Assembly (NCBI GenBank): GCA_033239525.1
Contig: BSYO01000030.1
Span: forward strand, 13,537,030-13,601,029
Length of the DNA: 64,000 nucleotides
From: Nepenthes gracilis
Taxonomy: Eukaryota > Streptophyta > Magnoliopsida > Caryophyllales > Nepenthaceae
Direction of reading: 5' to 3'
The translations under genes were made by a program, and so were the position numbers. Every line of letters begins with the position of its first letter. Positions within the stretch are counted from its first letter, which is position 1. The notes beneath the pieces were generated by a model. It saw nothing but the letters and a program-made list of their open reading frames with translations, did not search any database and was not told the DNA's origin. Positions 13,099-24,191 of this stretch are shown one piece after another.

Positions 13099-14087
13099 TA
13101 ATGAAGATGGCATAAATGGACCAATCTAATATAAAGACCCATAGATTTGGCGGCAAGCCCAAGAGGCATCCAGCCCACAAGCCCAAAAGTCGGTCAACAC
13201 CTCCATTGACCCAAACAGCCCTTTAGCCGACTAGATAGCCTAAGTCAGTCATAACCCAATCCAAACAGCCCACAACACCATTCTCGTATACTGAAGATCA
13301 CCTACCTTAACCAACTAAAATCCCGAATATTGTCCCAAATCACGATCTTTCTAGGAATGAAAACTCCCAATTCAGTCATTCTCTCATGATAACAATCTTA
13401 ATATTTACCGCGTACAACATCTCTTCAAGAAAGAAACGAATCTTTTTTGACTAATCACGGTTGCCTCAACTGGCGCCTACAATCCTTATACCAGTATACC
13501 AAATTTGCGCAAGGCAGCTGACAACCAGTCTTAACACTCAAGTAAGGTTGAACTAGCCCAAAGTTATAAAAGACCCTTGAGACAGACTTTAATGGCATGC
13601 TTGTATTAACGTTCTCACCCACGCTTACATTTGCCCTAATACGAGCCTCCAAACACTTGCATTCACATTCAATCAAGCTCTCAAACGCTACTCCCAAGAG
13701 CTCTCATTACACTCTATCCACATAACCTCCCAAGAATCCCTTCACGATTCTTGCCTCCCCAACATCAGAGCCACTCCTCATGAGCGTGCCATCGAAAAAC
13801 TATTCCACACTGTGTGCAATATCTGAATTAGACTCAAAAGACTCACTTTCTTGTATCATCATTTATATACTTTTATCCTTGCATCTTTCATCTCCCTAGG
13901 AATATTACTGGCTTGTACGTTGGAAGATATATTAAAAAGCGAATTTCGTCAATTCTCTAACATCTTGTTTTTGAGTTGCGGTGTGCAGGATCTAGACTAA
14001 AAAATACGGAGACTAAAGCTGCTACAATTCAACCTGAAAATCAAGCGACACATTAGTCCGTCAGTAACTCGAATTCAGGACACATCA
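13099..14087 (+). mobile_element. Solo Gypsy LTR, TSD AAGGT
   Basis: A 989-bp LTR lies between identical 5-bp repeats AAGGT (13094-13098 and 14088-14092). It shares with the 16762 LTR the AAGTCGGTCAACA-like block, the ACTGGCGCCTAC block (about 13470) and the 3' series GTGTGCAGGATCTAG ... ACACATCA. The first base pair is TA instead of TG. No internal region remains, so it is a recombination product of a full element. Confidence 0.8.
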
Positions 14088-14092
14088 AAGGT

Positions 14093-16756
14093 ATTCAATT
14101 TACATATATTTAACACTTTTGAATATTTGTCGTTAACGAAAGAAGACTATAATAGAACTATTCCAAAATTTTTGATGGCTTAATTATACAATCAACAATT
14201 TCAAATTTTGAATAAAATTTCAAAGCTATAAGCATGAACTGTGGCTTAAAAGCGCACCACAAATTTTGCCACAATAGTAACCATAATCAAATATTGCTAT
14301 GCACTTTCTATAATATTGTTCCTCCACATAAAGAAAATACTATCCAACACATATTATCTATACTCAAATATTTATTATTGTAATTTTAAATTATATTGTG
14401 CAACTAAGTTTATAAAGATTCCCAATGAGTCCTAAAAAATTAGAGTGAATATCTCTTTATAATTAATATATATAATTTTTGAGCAAAATCTTTGGTCAGA
14501 AGTTTGATTTTATATCATTTGTTGTCTGCAGAGTCACATTTTATCTTAATAATCTATTTATAACCAACCATTCTTCATCCATTGTGCAAATCAAAAATGT
14601 CTCATACCCTATTTTGATCCATTAGTTTTAAATTATCTTTTATGGCATTAATTTATCTAAAAGGATATATACATTCTATGACTTATCTATATGAAATTGT
14701 ATCATTAATTGTCAATATATTAAATTTTAATTTTTGTAAATTTACTATATAATCATTCAAAATAACTGAGATTCTTTGGTTGTGATATCTTTTTAATACT
14801 ATTTTTATGTCTGTACTACAATTGAATCAATAGTGATAACTTTATTATGATGTGCTTGATTATATTGTTTAATAACAGTTACAACAACAATATTCATAGA
14901 AATATAGCTAAAGTGACTTGCATCCCAACTTTCAAATTTTCACTTTATAAGAAACGACTCTTCTACTATCATCACCATTCTAATGAATTTAATATGTCAA
15001 TTTCTATAAGTTATACTATTTAACTTTCTTTGAATAGATTATAAGGTATCCACTTACCATTATAAAATTTAATAACAATTCATGTGAATTATAGATTATA
15101 GCCTTTACTATACAACCCAAATATACAGGTGTCTTAAATTCAATTTTCTAACCATTTTTAACTGAAAATAAGTATTAGGAATTGCCCTACTATGAACCCA
15201 ATCAAAACACATACAATGGTTTTAAGGGTTTATACCTACAAAAAATAAGTAAAGAAATTACTTAACATACTCGAATAAATGAATATATAAAAAAATATAA
15301 ATACAAGTAGTGTCATTGTAATCTACTTTTGGGTTCAATTATAGCATACTAATAAATTATTATGGTGATTCCTTTTTATCAAAAAAAATTAATGATATAA
15401 ATTTTAAATTCAAAATAGCTTATTACCTTTAAATAACAAAACATATTCAATCAAAGATACTCATTAATAATTCTAATTCAATTAGCCAATCATGTTGAAT
15501 TAGTACATCGTTGAATCATTCATCATATCTTATGATTGATCAACTATAATAGTTAAGTTTACAAAATTATCTACTAAATATATAAAATATATTTATTAAG
15601 TTTCATTATATAGATTATATATCTATCAAATATTCTAGTTAAGCCAATTTGATAACTACTAACCAAATTATGATATAGATATTAAATTGTGATGATAATT
15701 TGACAATATATACAAACATATGTATGAAAGATTTAGTACAAAATAGGATATAAAAATGTTTACATCACAAATGGTTTAGAAATATTAATATTATCACAAA
15801 GAAAATATTCATGGACAACAATTGGCCAAACTGACAAGATATTGCTTGAGCAAAACTCATAGTAAGAAGCACACAGTGGAGCTCAAATGGTCTAAAAACA
15901 TTTTGAGACCACGATGTATAAATATCTATCAAGTGCATATCATGTTATATATACTGCTCAATTATCTTATGTGTGTACTTTATACACGCATATGCGTGTA
16001 TCATACATCCATTGAGTATAGGCATTTTCTAATATACACATGCGTGCATCGCATGCCCATTCGCACATAAATATTTAATAATCTATGCACATATGTGTTT
16101 AAGTATCCTCTATAATCTACACATGTGTATCACGCGCTCATCATGAGAGCTTATTCTACCTAAACCAAGCACGTTTTGCCTATGCTAAACGCGTGTGCAT
16201 GTTAGGTGATTGTCGTGTATTACTTTGTGATTTTAATTTTTATGAAAGGAATCAAATGAATAATTGATGCACAAAATTGACAGGAGTAGATTTAAATTGA
16301 AATTAGATATCCATAAATGATAGTCCACTCACATAAATTGAGAGATTTTATATAAAGATTTAGAATTCATAATTCAAGCACGAAAATTTAAAGAAACCAA
16401 AATCAACATAAATTCATATATGATAATTATAAATTTTAAAAACTAAAATAATAATCATGAGATTATCTAGAATAAAAATAATATGTTAATTTAAATTATT
16501 CTTTGATACAACATGTAAAAAAAATTTTATAAAATTTAAATATTTATATAGATCATTAGAATTATCTTATTATTTTATAATATCGTAACGTGGAAAAAGA
16601 CATCAATAAATATACCAAAACTCATGTTTGAAGTTTTTTTTTTTTCAAAAGATTTGGAATTGATTTCTTTTCATTAACCATTCTTTCGGTTCTTTCAAGA
16701 CTTGTGAAATTTTATATAGAGAAGAAAATTGTTGTATATCATTGAGAGAGAAGTTT
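14093..16756. other. AT-rich intergenic DNA, no gene seen
   Basis: Both strands are interrupted by frequent stops. At 15960-16200 there is a CATATGCGTGTAT-like region with several near-copies of ACATGCGTG or ACATGTGTAT, an imperfect simple-repeat patch. From about 16520 the second copy of the 12.1 kb repeat begins and runs into the Gypsy insertion site. Confidence 0.6.
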
Positions 16757-16761
16757 GTACC
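16520..16761. repeat. Dispersed AT-rich repeat, left half of the split copy
   Basis: This matches 12096-12340 and ends at the target-site duplication GTACC (16757-16761). The other half continues after the element at 27608. Confidence 0.7.
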
Positions 16762-17796
16762 TGATGGGTATATCAACAGTGGGCTGGCCCAAAGAAAGTC
16801 AACAAATGCCCAAAAATGACGGTCAACACTTTAACGGTCTAAAAGAAAAACAGGCCCAAGAGCTAAAAGGCCCCGGGGATGGTCAACGCCGCGGCGTTGC
16901 CGTGCGGCGGCCAACGCAGCGCAGACGGTCAACTCAACGTTGACCGTCCGTCGTGTCGTCTTTGGGCCCAAAGGAGGCATTTCTACAATCTGCACCTGGT
17001 CCATTCGAGCCCATAATCCATTCGGCGGCCAGCAATAGCTCTCCAGGCATTTCTCACGATCCCAACTGGCACCAAAAAGGATATTGATAATATTGACGCC
17101 TTTCACATAAGGAAGGCGCCAGATTTTTCCCAAATCCTTGCCAACCTGGGCTCTCCAACGGTAACATACCACAAGTAAAGCGTCCGGTTTGAAAAGTCAT
17201 TGGCCGCCTCGAAAAAGAACTATCCTTCACACCTAAAGAATCGGCGCTGCTCTCAAAAGGCAACCCAGCCGAGAATTATACAACAGATCTCTCCTTCCAA
17301 AGAAGGAAGATCGCCCACTCAATCTTAAATAGGCCCTTGAATTATCATTCAGGGCACGTTTTCGATTACTCTTTCAATTGCATAGGCTTTCTGTAAACAC
17401 AAACGAGTACTCTCGGTGAACTGCTTTCTCTGCAATTAAAACTCTTAGAACTACCAACGCAAACACATTCACTAGCAACCCTAAGGCAAACAAGCGCACC
17501 TTTCACAGCCGCTTACTACCTCCCACCTCACAGATTCAAGAAGGCTTTCTCGTTCCTCTTACATTTGGAAAAAACACTCTCTTTATCTCTCTCTTTTCTC
17601 TCAATTTCAGTTTCAATATTTCGAAATTGTTTGACTGACTTGAGCGTCGGAGTGTTTTCGATGAGACAACTTTCCGCCGACACATTGACCTCCTATTCTT
17701 TTAGTGGTGTGTAGGATCTAACTCAGGAAACGGAGCCGGAACCACATCAAGAGGATCATCCGAATTTGTTTGAAGTTAGGATTCATAGACGCATCA
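16762..17796 (+). repeat. 5' LTR of the 16.8 kb Gypsy element
   Basis: The LTR is 1035 bp with TG...CA ends. It contains ATCTTAAATAGGCCC near 17320, a plausible core promoter region, and near its 3' end GTGGTGTGTAGGATCTAAC. Antisense open frames within it (16831-17263) have no domain. Confidence 0.95.
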
Positions 17797-17815
17797 TTGG
17801 CGCCGTCTGTGAAAA
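17797..17815 (+). promoter_or_regulatory. tRNA primer-binding site
   Basis: Directly after the LTR comes TTGGCGCCGTCTGTG, the form expected of a site pairing with the CCA end of a tRNA. The reverse element has TTGGTGCCATCTGTAAG at the same place (minus strand, 44626 downward). I cannot name the tRNA with certainty. Confidence 0.8.
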
Positions 17816-17876
17816 GCACTTACAAAATCCTACCACAAATCTGCACAAACGCTCTCGTTCACCGTCTGATTCTGCG

Positions 17877-19667
17877 ATGGTGAACACGAAAGCCCAAGCT
17901 AGCGACCCCGCTAGAGATGCTGCTAACCCCGACCGGAACCACGCCGCTGGTGCCATGGTCAACGGGGCCACGGGCGAAAATCCACCGCCCTATTTTCAAC
18001 AACTAGTGGAGCATATGCAGGCCAACAATCGCCTGCTCCAGTTACTTTGCGCTCAGAACGAGCAACGACTACAAGCAACTCCACCAGCAGCCATCCCTAC
18101 GCCTGCCACTAAAAGGGGTGGCCAGGGGAAGAAGAAGTCGGCCAAAAGACCCGTGAAAGCCGGGGACAATCTGGCTCCAGCGTCCTCCCACATTCCTGGC
18201 CAAAACAGGCCTGAAGAACGCTCCGAGAGCACGTCTCCGCCAGAAAACCTGGAGAGAAGAAATCCCCGATACTCTCAGGCAGAAGACAACAACGCAATCC
18301 AGGAGCGAGCCTCCAGGACTGCTAGATCCACTAGAGGCAGTAGCCGACCGGCTGCTGAACCCTCCAGGGACAAGACGGAGTTGAGGGATTAACCTCAACT
18401 CCAAACGATCAGCAAACGCCGCTTGCGCCGATCCGCGAGTGGACAAAATCTGAAACAGTGTGTTCCAGGATGAGGAGCGCGCATTGACTTGGACCGATCT
18501 CCTTTTACTGCGGAGATCCTGAGCCGTCCACTGCCAACAAAGTTCAAGATACTGTCCCTTGACTTATATGATGGGGGCAGTGATCCGGTTGACTACCTGG
18601 ATCATTTTCGCACCCATCTGAGTCTACAAAGGCTAGAAGACTCAGCGATGTGCCGCTATTTTCCGCTCACGCTGAAAAGAGATGCCCGAATCTGGTTCCA
18701 TCACCTACCTTCAAGCACCGTCAATAGTTTCTGTGAGCTCACGGATCTCTTCCTGACTCAATACGCCTCGAGCTGATGGGAAGAGAAACAGTCGTGGCAT
18801 CTCTCCAACATAAAGTAGAAACCGGGAGAGAACCCGTGGCGTTTCCTGGATCGTTTCGTGGTGGAGGCCAAAAAGATTCCCAAGATTACAGAGGAGATGA
18901 AGCTCGGCAGTTTCATCTCAGCACTGACTTACGGTGACTTTTTCAAGCACCTGGCCCACAAAAACCCTCAGACTTTTTGAGAGGCAAAATCCATTACCCG
19001 GGCCTATGCTGCGGTAGAGGAGGCCAATGAGGCAAAACGTCCAGAATGGGCGGATCAGCCTCAGCCGTTCCCTGGTGAAGGGAAGAGAAAGTACAGCGGC
19101 GGAAAGCACTCCCACCATAAGCAGCGCCGGACTGGGCCCCCAGGATGAAAAGACCACGGGCCCACCAGTTTCACATCTTTGATGGATAAGCGCTCAAACG
19201 TCCTCATGCAGATCCGCGGGAAAAAGTTCCTAAAGTGGCCAAAACCACTGAAAAATGATTCCGAAAATCAGTCAAAGTATTGTGACTTCCATCGCTCTAC
19301 TGGGCATTCAACTGAAAACTGCAAGACGTTGCAGAGGGAAATAGAAGAGCTGATTCGCAGGGGATATCTCACCCGATTTGTCAAGGGGCCTGGGTAGAAT
19401 TCTGGAGCGACGGCAGGAGAAGGCAAGGAGCCTTCTCCACCCTGGAACAGGGTTGCAGCAGGGGTGATCAATATGGTCATCACCCGACCTACCAAGAACC
19501 CGGCTGACAGCAAAGAGCAGCAAACTGAGAGGAAGAAGCAGCGCACAGTAGATAATACAATTAGCTTCGATGATAATGACTCAACTCATATAGTGTCCCC
19601 CCATGCTGACTCCCTTGTTGTACCAGCACTCATTTCAGACGGTAGTGTGGATTACCAGATGAAATGA
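17877..19667 (+). pseudogene. Degenerate Gypsy gag
   Basis: The start ATG at 17877 (MVNTKAQAS) is chosen because the reverse element has a matching MVNTRAQVS. A Pro/Gln/Lys-rich N-terminus is followed by a retrotransposon gag domain (about 18489-18960, with SLDLYDGGSDPVDYLDHF and ITRAYAAVEEAN). The nucleocapsid finger CDFHRSTGHSTENC lies at about 19280-19320, the C-x3-H form usual in plant Tat-type elements, followed by EIEELIRRGYLTRFV. The frame stays constant but carries stops near 18390, 18468, 18774, 18978, 19146, 19395 and 19665. Most are TGA and would be single C-to-T changes from CGA. Confidence 0.9.
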
Positions 19668-20039
19668 GTCTTTATCGATAATGAAAGTTCTAAAGACTTA
19701 CTTTACTTGGATGCCTTCTTTAAGTTAGGCCTAAAAAAAAAACTAGTTAAAGCCCGCCGAAGGACCACTATATGGCCTTGACAATGAACCAGTGCCGTTC
19801 AAGGGACAATCCAATTGAAAGTCACCCTGGGCACCTATCTGAAAACAGCAAGTCGCACATTCACCTTTCTAGTAGTTGACCTACCCTCCATTTACAACGC
19901 GATACTAGGCAGGCCGTGCCTGACAACGTTTGGGGCGGTCACCTCAATTTCGCACTTCAAAATAAAGTTCCCGACACCTTACGGTGTGGGAGAGGTGTTA
20001 GGTGACCAAATAATCGGGTGGACATGCTATATGTCCTAG
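19605..20039 (+). pseudogene. Degenerate aspartic protease region of pol
   Basis: The active-site stretch reads VFIDNESS where an Asp-Asn/Ser-Gly-Ser core is expected, so the glycine is lost. The second typical block, AILGRPCLTTFGAVTS, is intact, followed by KFPTPYGVGEVLGDQ. Frameshifts lie near the A-rich run at 19733-19742 and near 19803, where LYGLDNEPVPFKG changes frame. Confidence 0.85.
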
Positions 20040-20091
20040 ATTGCCCCTAGCGGCAGCCCTAGCATGGTGGGAGAACTCGATCATCAAGACA

Positions 20092-21440
20092 AGACCACCC
20101 TGCAGCAAGCGCAGTTTGGTGAAGCCACGGATTTGGTCCCACTGAATCCGGAAGAACCGAAAAAGTGCATGTAGATTGGCGACTCACTCACTGGCACACT
20201 GCACACTGAACTGATTGCATTCCTGCAACGGAACGCCGACATATTCGCGTGGACTCCCGCAGACATGCCCGGAATTTCGGCTGAGGCGATGGTCAATAAG
20301 CTGGGTCTCGATCCTGGCCGGAAGTTGGTCAGGTAGAAGTGGAGAAACCACGCCATAGAGAAGCTAATCACGATCCGAGAGGAGGTAAAAAAGCTACTGG
20401 ACGCTGGATTTATTAGAGAAGTCTAGTATCCAAATTGGCTTTCAAATATTGTCATGGTTAAAAAGAGCAACGAAAAATGGCGAATGTGCATCGATTTTAC
20501 TGACGTCAATAAGGCCTGCCCGAAAGACAGTTTTTCCTTGCCCAGGATTGACCTACTGGTTGACTCCACGGCTGGACATGAGCTGCTAAGCTTCATGGAT
20601 GCCTATTCGGGTTACAACCAGATTCGAATGAGTCTAGAGGACGAGGAACATACCTCGTTCATGACGGACCAGGGCACCTACTGCTACAAAGTGATGTCAT
20701 TTGGACTGAAAAATACTGGAGCAACTTACCAGCGACTGGTCAACAAGATGTTCAAAAAATAGATTGGTCGCAATATGGAGGTCTACGTTGACGACATGCT
20801 CGTCAAGAGTAGAGTCACCGGCAACCACATCTATGACCTGGCGGAGTCATTTGAGGTGCTCCGCTAGCATCAAATGAAGCTGAATCCAGCCAAGTGTGTC
20901 TTCGGGGTGGCCTCCGGGAAGTTCTTGGATTTCATCGTCTCCTAGCGGGGGATCGAGGCAAACCCAGAAAAGATCAAGACCCTCGCTGACATGGCTCCCC
21001 CACGGAGCGTCAAAGATGTCCAGCGATTGACTGGGCGGCTGGCAGCTTTGTTCCGCTTCCTTGCGAAGTCTGGTGACAAGTACCAGCCCTTCTTTAAAAC
21101 CTTAAGAGGGACAAAATCCAACGGATTTTAGTGGACGGCTGACTGCCAGACCGCCTTCAATGAATTGAAGCAGTATCTGGCCAGCCCGCCATCACTAGCG
21201 TCGCCCAAAGACGGAGAGGAGCTATACATTTACCTGGCAGTGTCAGAAGTGTCCCTCAACTCCGTCCTCGTGCGCCAGGAATTCGATATCCAGCAGTCGG
21301 TTTACTATGTGAGCAAAATATTGACCGGCCTAGAAACGTACTATCCACGCGCGGAAAAAATGGCCCTAGCACTTATCTTCGCTGCGCGAAAATTGAAGCC
21401 ATACTTTCAGGCGCATCGCATTGTGGTCCTCACTGACTAG
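20092..21440 (+). pseudogene. Degenerate reverse transcriptase and RNase H
   Basis: The domain order is conserved: IFAWTPADMPGI, EEVKKLLDAGFI, WRMCIDFTDVNKACPKDSF, FMDAYSGYNQI, FMTDQGTYCYKVMSFGLKN and the catalytic VYVDDMLVKS at about 20780-20810. RNase H follows, with ELYIYLAVSE in place of the usual leading Asp motif and YPRAEKMALAL intact. In-frame TAG codons lie at 20172, 20334, 20424, 20760, 20865, 20943, 21129 and 21438. The frame itself is otherwise intact from 20092 to 21440, so point mutation rather than indels killed this part. Confidence 0.95.
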
Positions 21441-21830
21441 CCGCTGAAAGGTATACTCCAGAAACCCGACGTTTCTTGACGGTTGGTGAAGTGGGCTATC
21501 GAATTGGGTGAGTTCAATATCGAATTCAGGCCCAGACCTGCCATAAAAGCGCAGGCTTTGGCCGACTTTATTGTTGAGACTACAACCCCAAATCACGAGG
21601 AACAGCCCGCAGAAAATGCAGAATAGCCCAATGAAGTTCCAGAATGGGTACTCCACGTAGACGGATCGTCCACGGACACTGGCAGCGGAGCAGGGGTGGT
21701 CCTTACGACCCCTGATGGATTCGAGGTTAAGTATTCCCTCAAACTTGACTTCCCGGCGACCAACAACGTCGCCGAGTATGAAGCCCTCATTGGCCAAACT
21801 ACGATTAGCAAAGGAGTGCTCTACCAAGAG
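21441..21830 (+). pseudogene. Second RNase H-like domain (Tat type)
   Basis: After RNase H and the connection (EFNIEFRPRPAIKAQALADF) comes WVLHVDGSSTDTGSGAGVVL ... NNVAEYEALI, the start of an additional RNase H domain known from Tat-lineage Gypsy elements. It is the main reason for the Tat assignment. A TGA lies at 21477 and a TAG at 21624, and the frame breaks down after about 21790. The rest of the domain up to 22090 is barely readable. Confidence 0.8.
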
Positions 21831-22095
21831 GTTGGCGGTTTACGAGACTCGAACTAATCACAACCAGTTAACGGGACTTTGATAAACAACCCTTACTTGG
21901 CCAAGTACGACAAAGGTAAGGGAGGTCATCCGTGGTTTTGACAAATTGACCACTGGTTCATGTTCTCGAAACTCAGAAACGGAAGGCACTGGCCACAGAG
22001 CGCTAGGCCGAAAATTTAGAATTGAAACTTCTCGGGATATGAGGGAGATTCTGAATGCTCCCAACATAGAGAAATAGGGGGCAATACAGATTTCT

Positions 22096-23333
22096 GAGAT
22101 GGAAAACTGGATAACGCCCTACCTTAGATACTTGGCTGATGGATCACTCCCAGAGGACGCCGAAAAGGCTAAGCGAGTTAAAAAGATAGCTGGCTGGTAC
22201 ACGGTAGTCGATGGGCGGCTGTATCGCCTTGGATACTCGACTCCGTACCTCCGCTGACTCCAAGGAGGCTGACTACGCGCTGGGCGAAGTTCACCTTGGG
22301 ATCTGCGGATCACACGTAGGCGGGAAAAACTTGGCCTTCAAGATCATGCGGCAGGGCTATTACTGGCCCTCGATGAAAAAGGACGCGCTTGAGTTTGTGA
22401 AGAAATGTGAAAGCTGTCAGCTTCACGGCAACCTCCATCATCAGCCGTCCGCTGACCTAAAGTCACTTCAAGCCCCTTGGCCCTTCGCGCAATGGGGGCT
22501 AGATATTCTCGGCCCATTTCCCATCGCCACGGGGCAAAGAAAGTTTATCATCGCGGGCATCGACTACTTTACCAAGTGGGTCGAGGCAGTCCGTACCAAA
22601 AATTCACGGAGCACAATGCACTGAAATTTCTTCGCCAGGGCATTGTCTATAGGTTTGGCGTCCGAGAGGTCGTAGTGACCAACAACGAGATCCAATTTTC
22701 GGGAAAACGATTCACCAAGTATTATGCCAGCCTTAGTATCAAGTTGGTCCACACATCGGTGGCATACCCCCAAGCGAATGGACAGGTGGAGATCACAAAC
22801 AGAACGCTACTCCACGGATTAAAGACTAAGCGAAGACGCGGGGGCTCCTGGGTAGACGAGCTCCCTTCCGTTCTTTGGTCTTATCGGACAACCCCGAAAG
22901 AACAACGCGCGAGACACCCTTCAATCTTTGCTACGGGACCGAAGCGATAATCCCGATTGAAATTGGGCTCCCAAGTCTTAGGGTGGAGTCATTCGACCCT
23001 CAAAGAAACTCTCAGAAAATCAGTGAGCACTTAGACTTGCTAGAGGAAACCCGCGACGCCGCCAGGATACGGACAGCAGCCTACCAACACCGAGTTGCCC
23101 GGTACTACAATAAAAAGGTAAAATCCCGGCAATTCGATGTTGGGGACTTGGTCCTACGAGGCGTTGAGGCCATAGGCAAGCTGGCCGGCCTCAACAAGCT
23201 CTCCCCTAACTGGGAAAGGCCTTTCTTGGTCTCCACCGTCCTGCGAAATGGAGCATACAAACTCCGAAACCAGGACAAAAAGTTAGTCCCGCGAACATAG
23301 AACGCGATCCACCTCAAACGCTACTTCCAATAG
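22096..23333 (+). pseudogene. Degenerate integrase and pol C-terminus
   Basis: The HHCC zinc-binding part is EVHLGICGSHVGG ... CESCQLHG (about 22290-22430). The catalytic core begins WGLDILGPFPIATG (first Asp present). The second acidic site reads VVVTNNEIQF where VTDN is normal, so the Asp is replaced. The Glu is present in QANGQVEITNRTL. Frameshifts lie near 22240, 22600 and 22900, and the polypeptide ends NAIHLKRYFQ then TAG at 23331-23333, a usual ending for this family. Confidence 0.9.
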
Positions 23334-23479
23334 GGAACCCAGGTACGTACTCGCCCATTTGTGTGCATTCATTCGCGTGCTTGTTTCAATTTGCTAAAAT
23401 GAAAAGTTTACTTAGCATATAGAATCCTAGTCTTTGCGTGCATACATGTACATTGTGCTTTCTTTGCAGGATTACCCGA

Positions 23480-23720
23480 CCTAGACTGCCCCTAGGTCGG
23501 GAGGGTCTTCACCCTCTCGTTAAACCTTGGTCAGCCAGGCGGCCGAAAGCGGTCGAATTTGAACATCGGTCATCCGAGCTGCCCGTTACGGTCGTATTTA
23601 AACCCTGGTCATCCAGGTGGTCCACAAGCAGCCTAATTCGAACCTCGGTCATCCGAGCAGCCCGTCAGCAGTTGTACTAAACCTTGGTCATCCAAGTGGC
23701 CCGATAGTAGTCAAAAACCT
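23480..23720. repeat. Tandem repeats of about 45-50 bp after pol
   Basis: About five copies occur of a unit built on (A)CC(T/C)(T/C)GGTCATCC(G/A)AG or its variants, followed by GGCC or GCCC. Each unit holds a short palindrome such as CCTTGGTCAGCCAGG. It sits between the end of pol and the 3' end of the antisense genes. Confidence 0.75.
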
Positions 23721-24191
23721 TAGGGGGCTAGCGCAGCACACGTGATGACCTCCCTCACGGGGAGTAGCAACGTCAGTCAACGACGGTCGAAGATAGAAGC
23801 ATTTCTTCTCCAACATTGGCTGCCCAAGTCATCACTTGTACGGCGCCATCGGGCTGGTTAACACAACCACCTGTCAAGCCTAGGGACTTAGCTCCTTAGG
23901 TAGGCCAGTAGCGGTCACCGGCCAACTCAGTTGGCCGCCCCGTGTGACACATCATACAAACACAAAATACAATAGAGATCAATGGACACCAACGGAAAAG
24001 AATTCCCTTTTTATTACTTTAATTATCTTACACGATTACACAAGTACAAGAACAAAAAGCTAAGGAGGCGGCGGCCGCCTCTGACTGTCCCGGGGCTCCT
24101 CCTCCACGAGATCGTCCTTGTGCTGCACCCCGTGGTTTCCTAAATGAAGGTACTGAACGGGGAAGTCAAGATCGATCAACCTCACGAGACG

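Noticed and set aside
16831..17263. Antisense open frames in the 5' LTR (and equivalents at 26717-26975)
   Set aside because: They lie wholly in LTR sequence, are not conserved as protein between the two LTRs, and have no domain.
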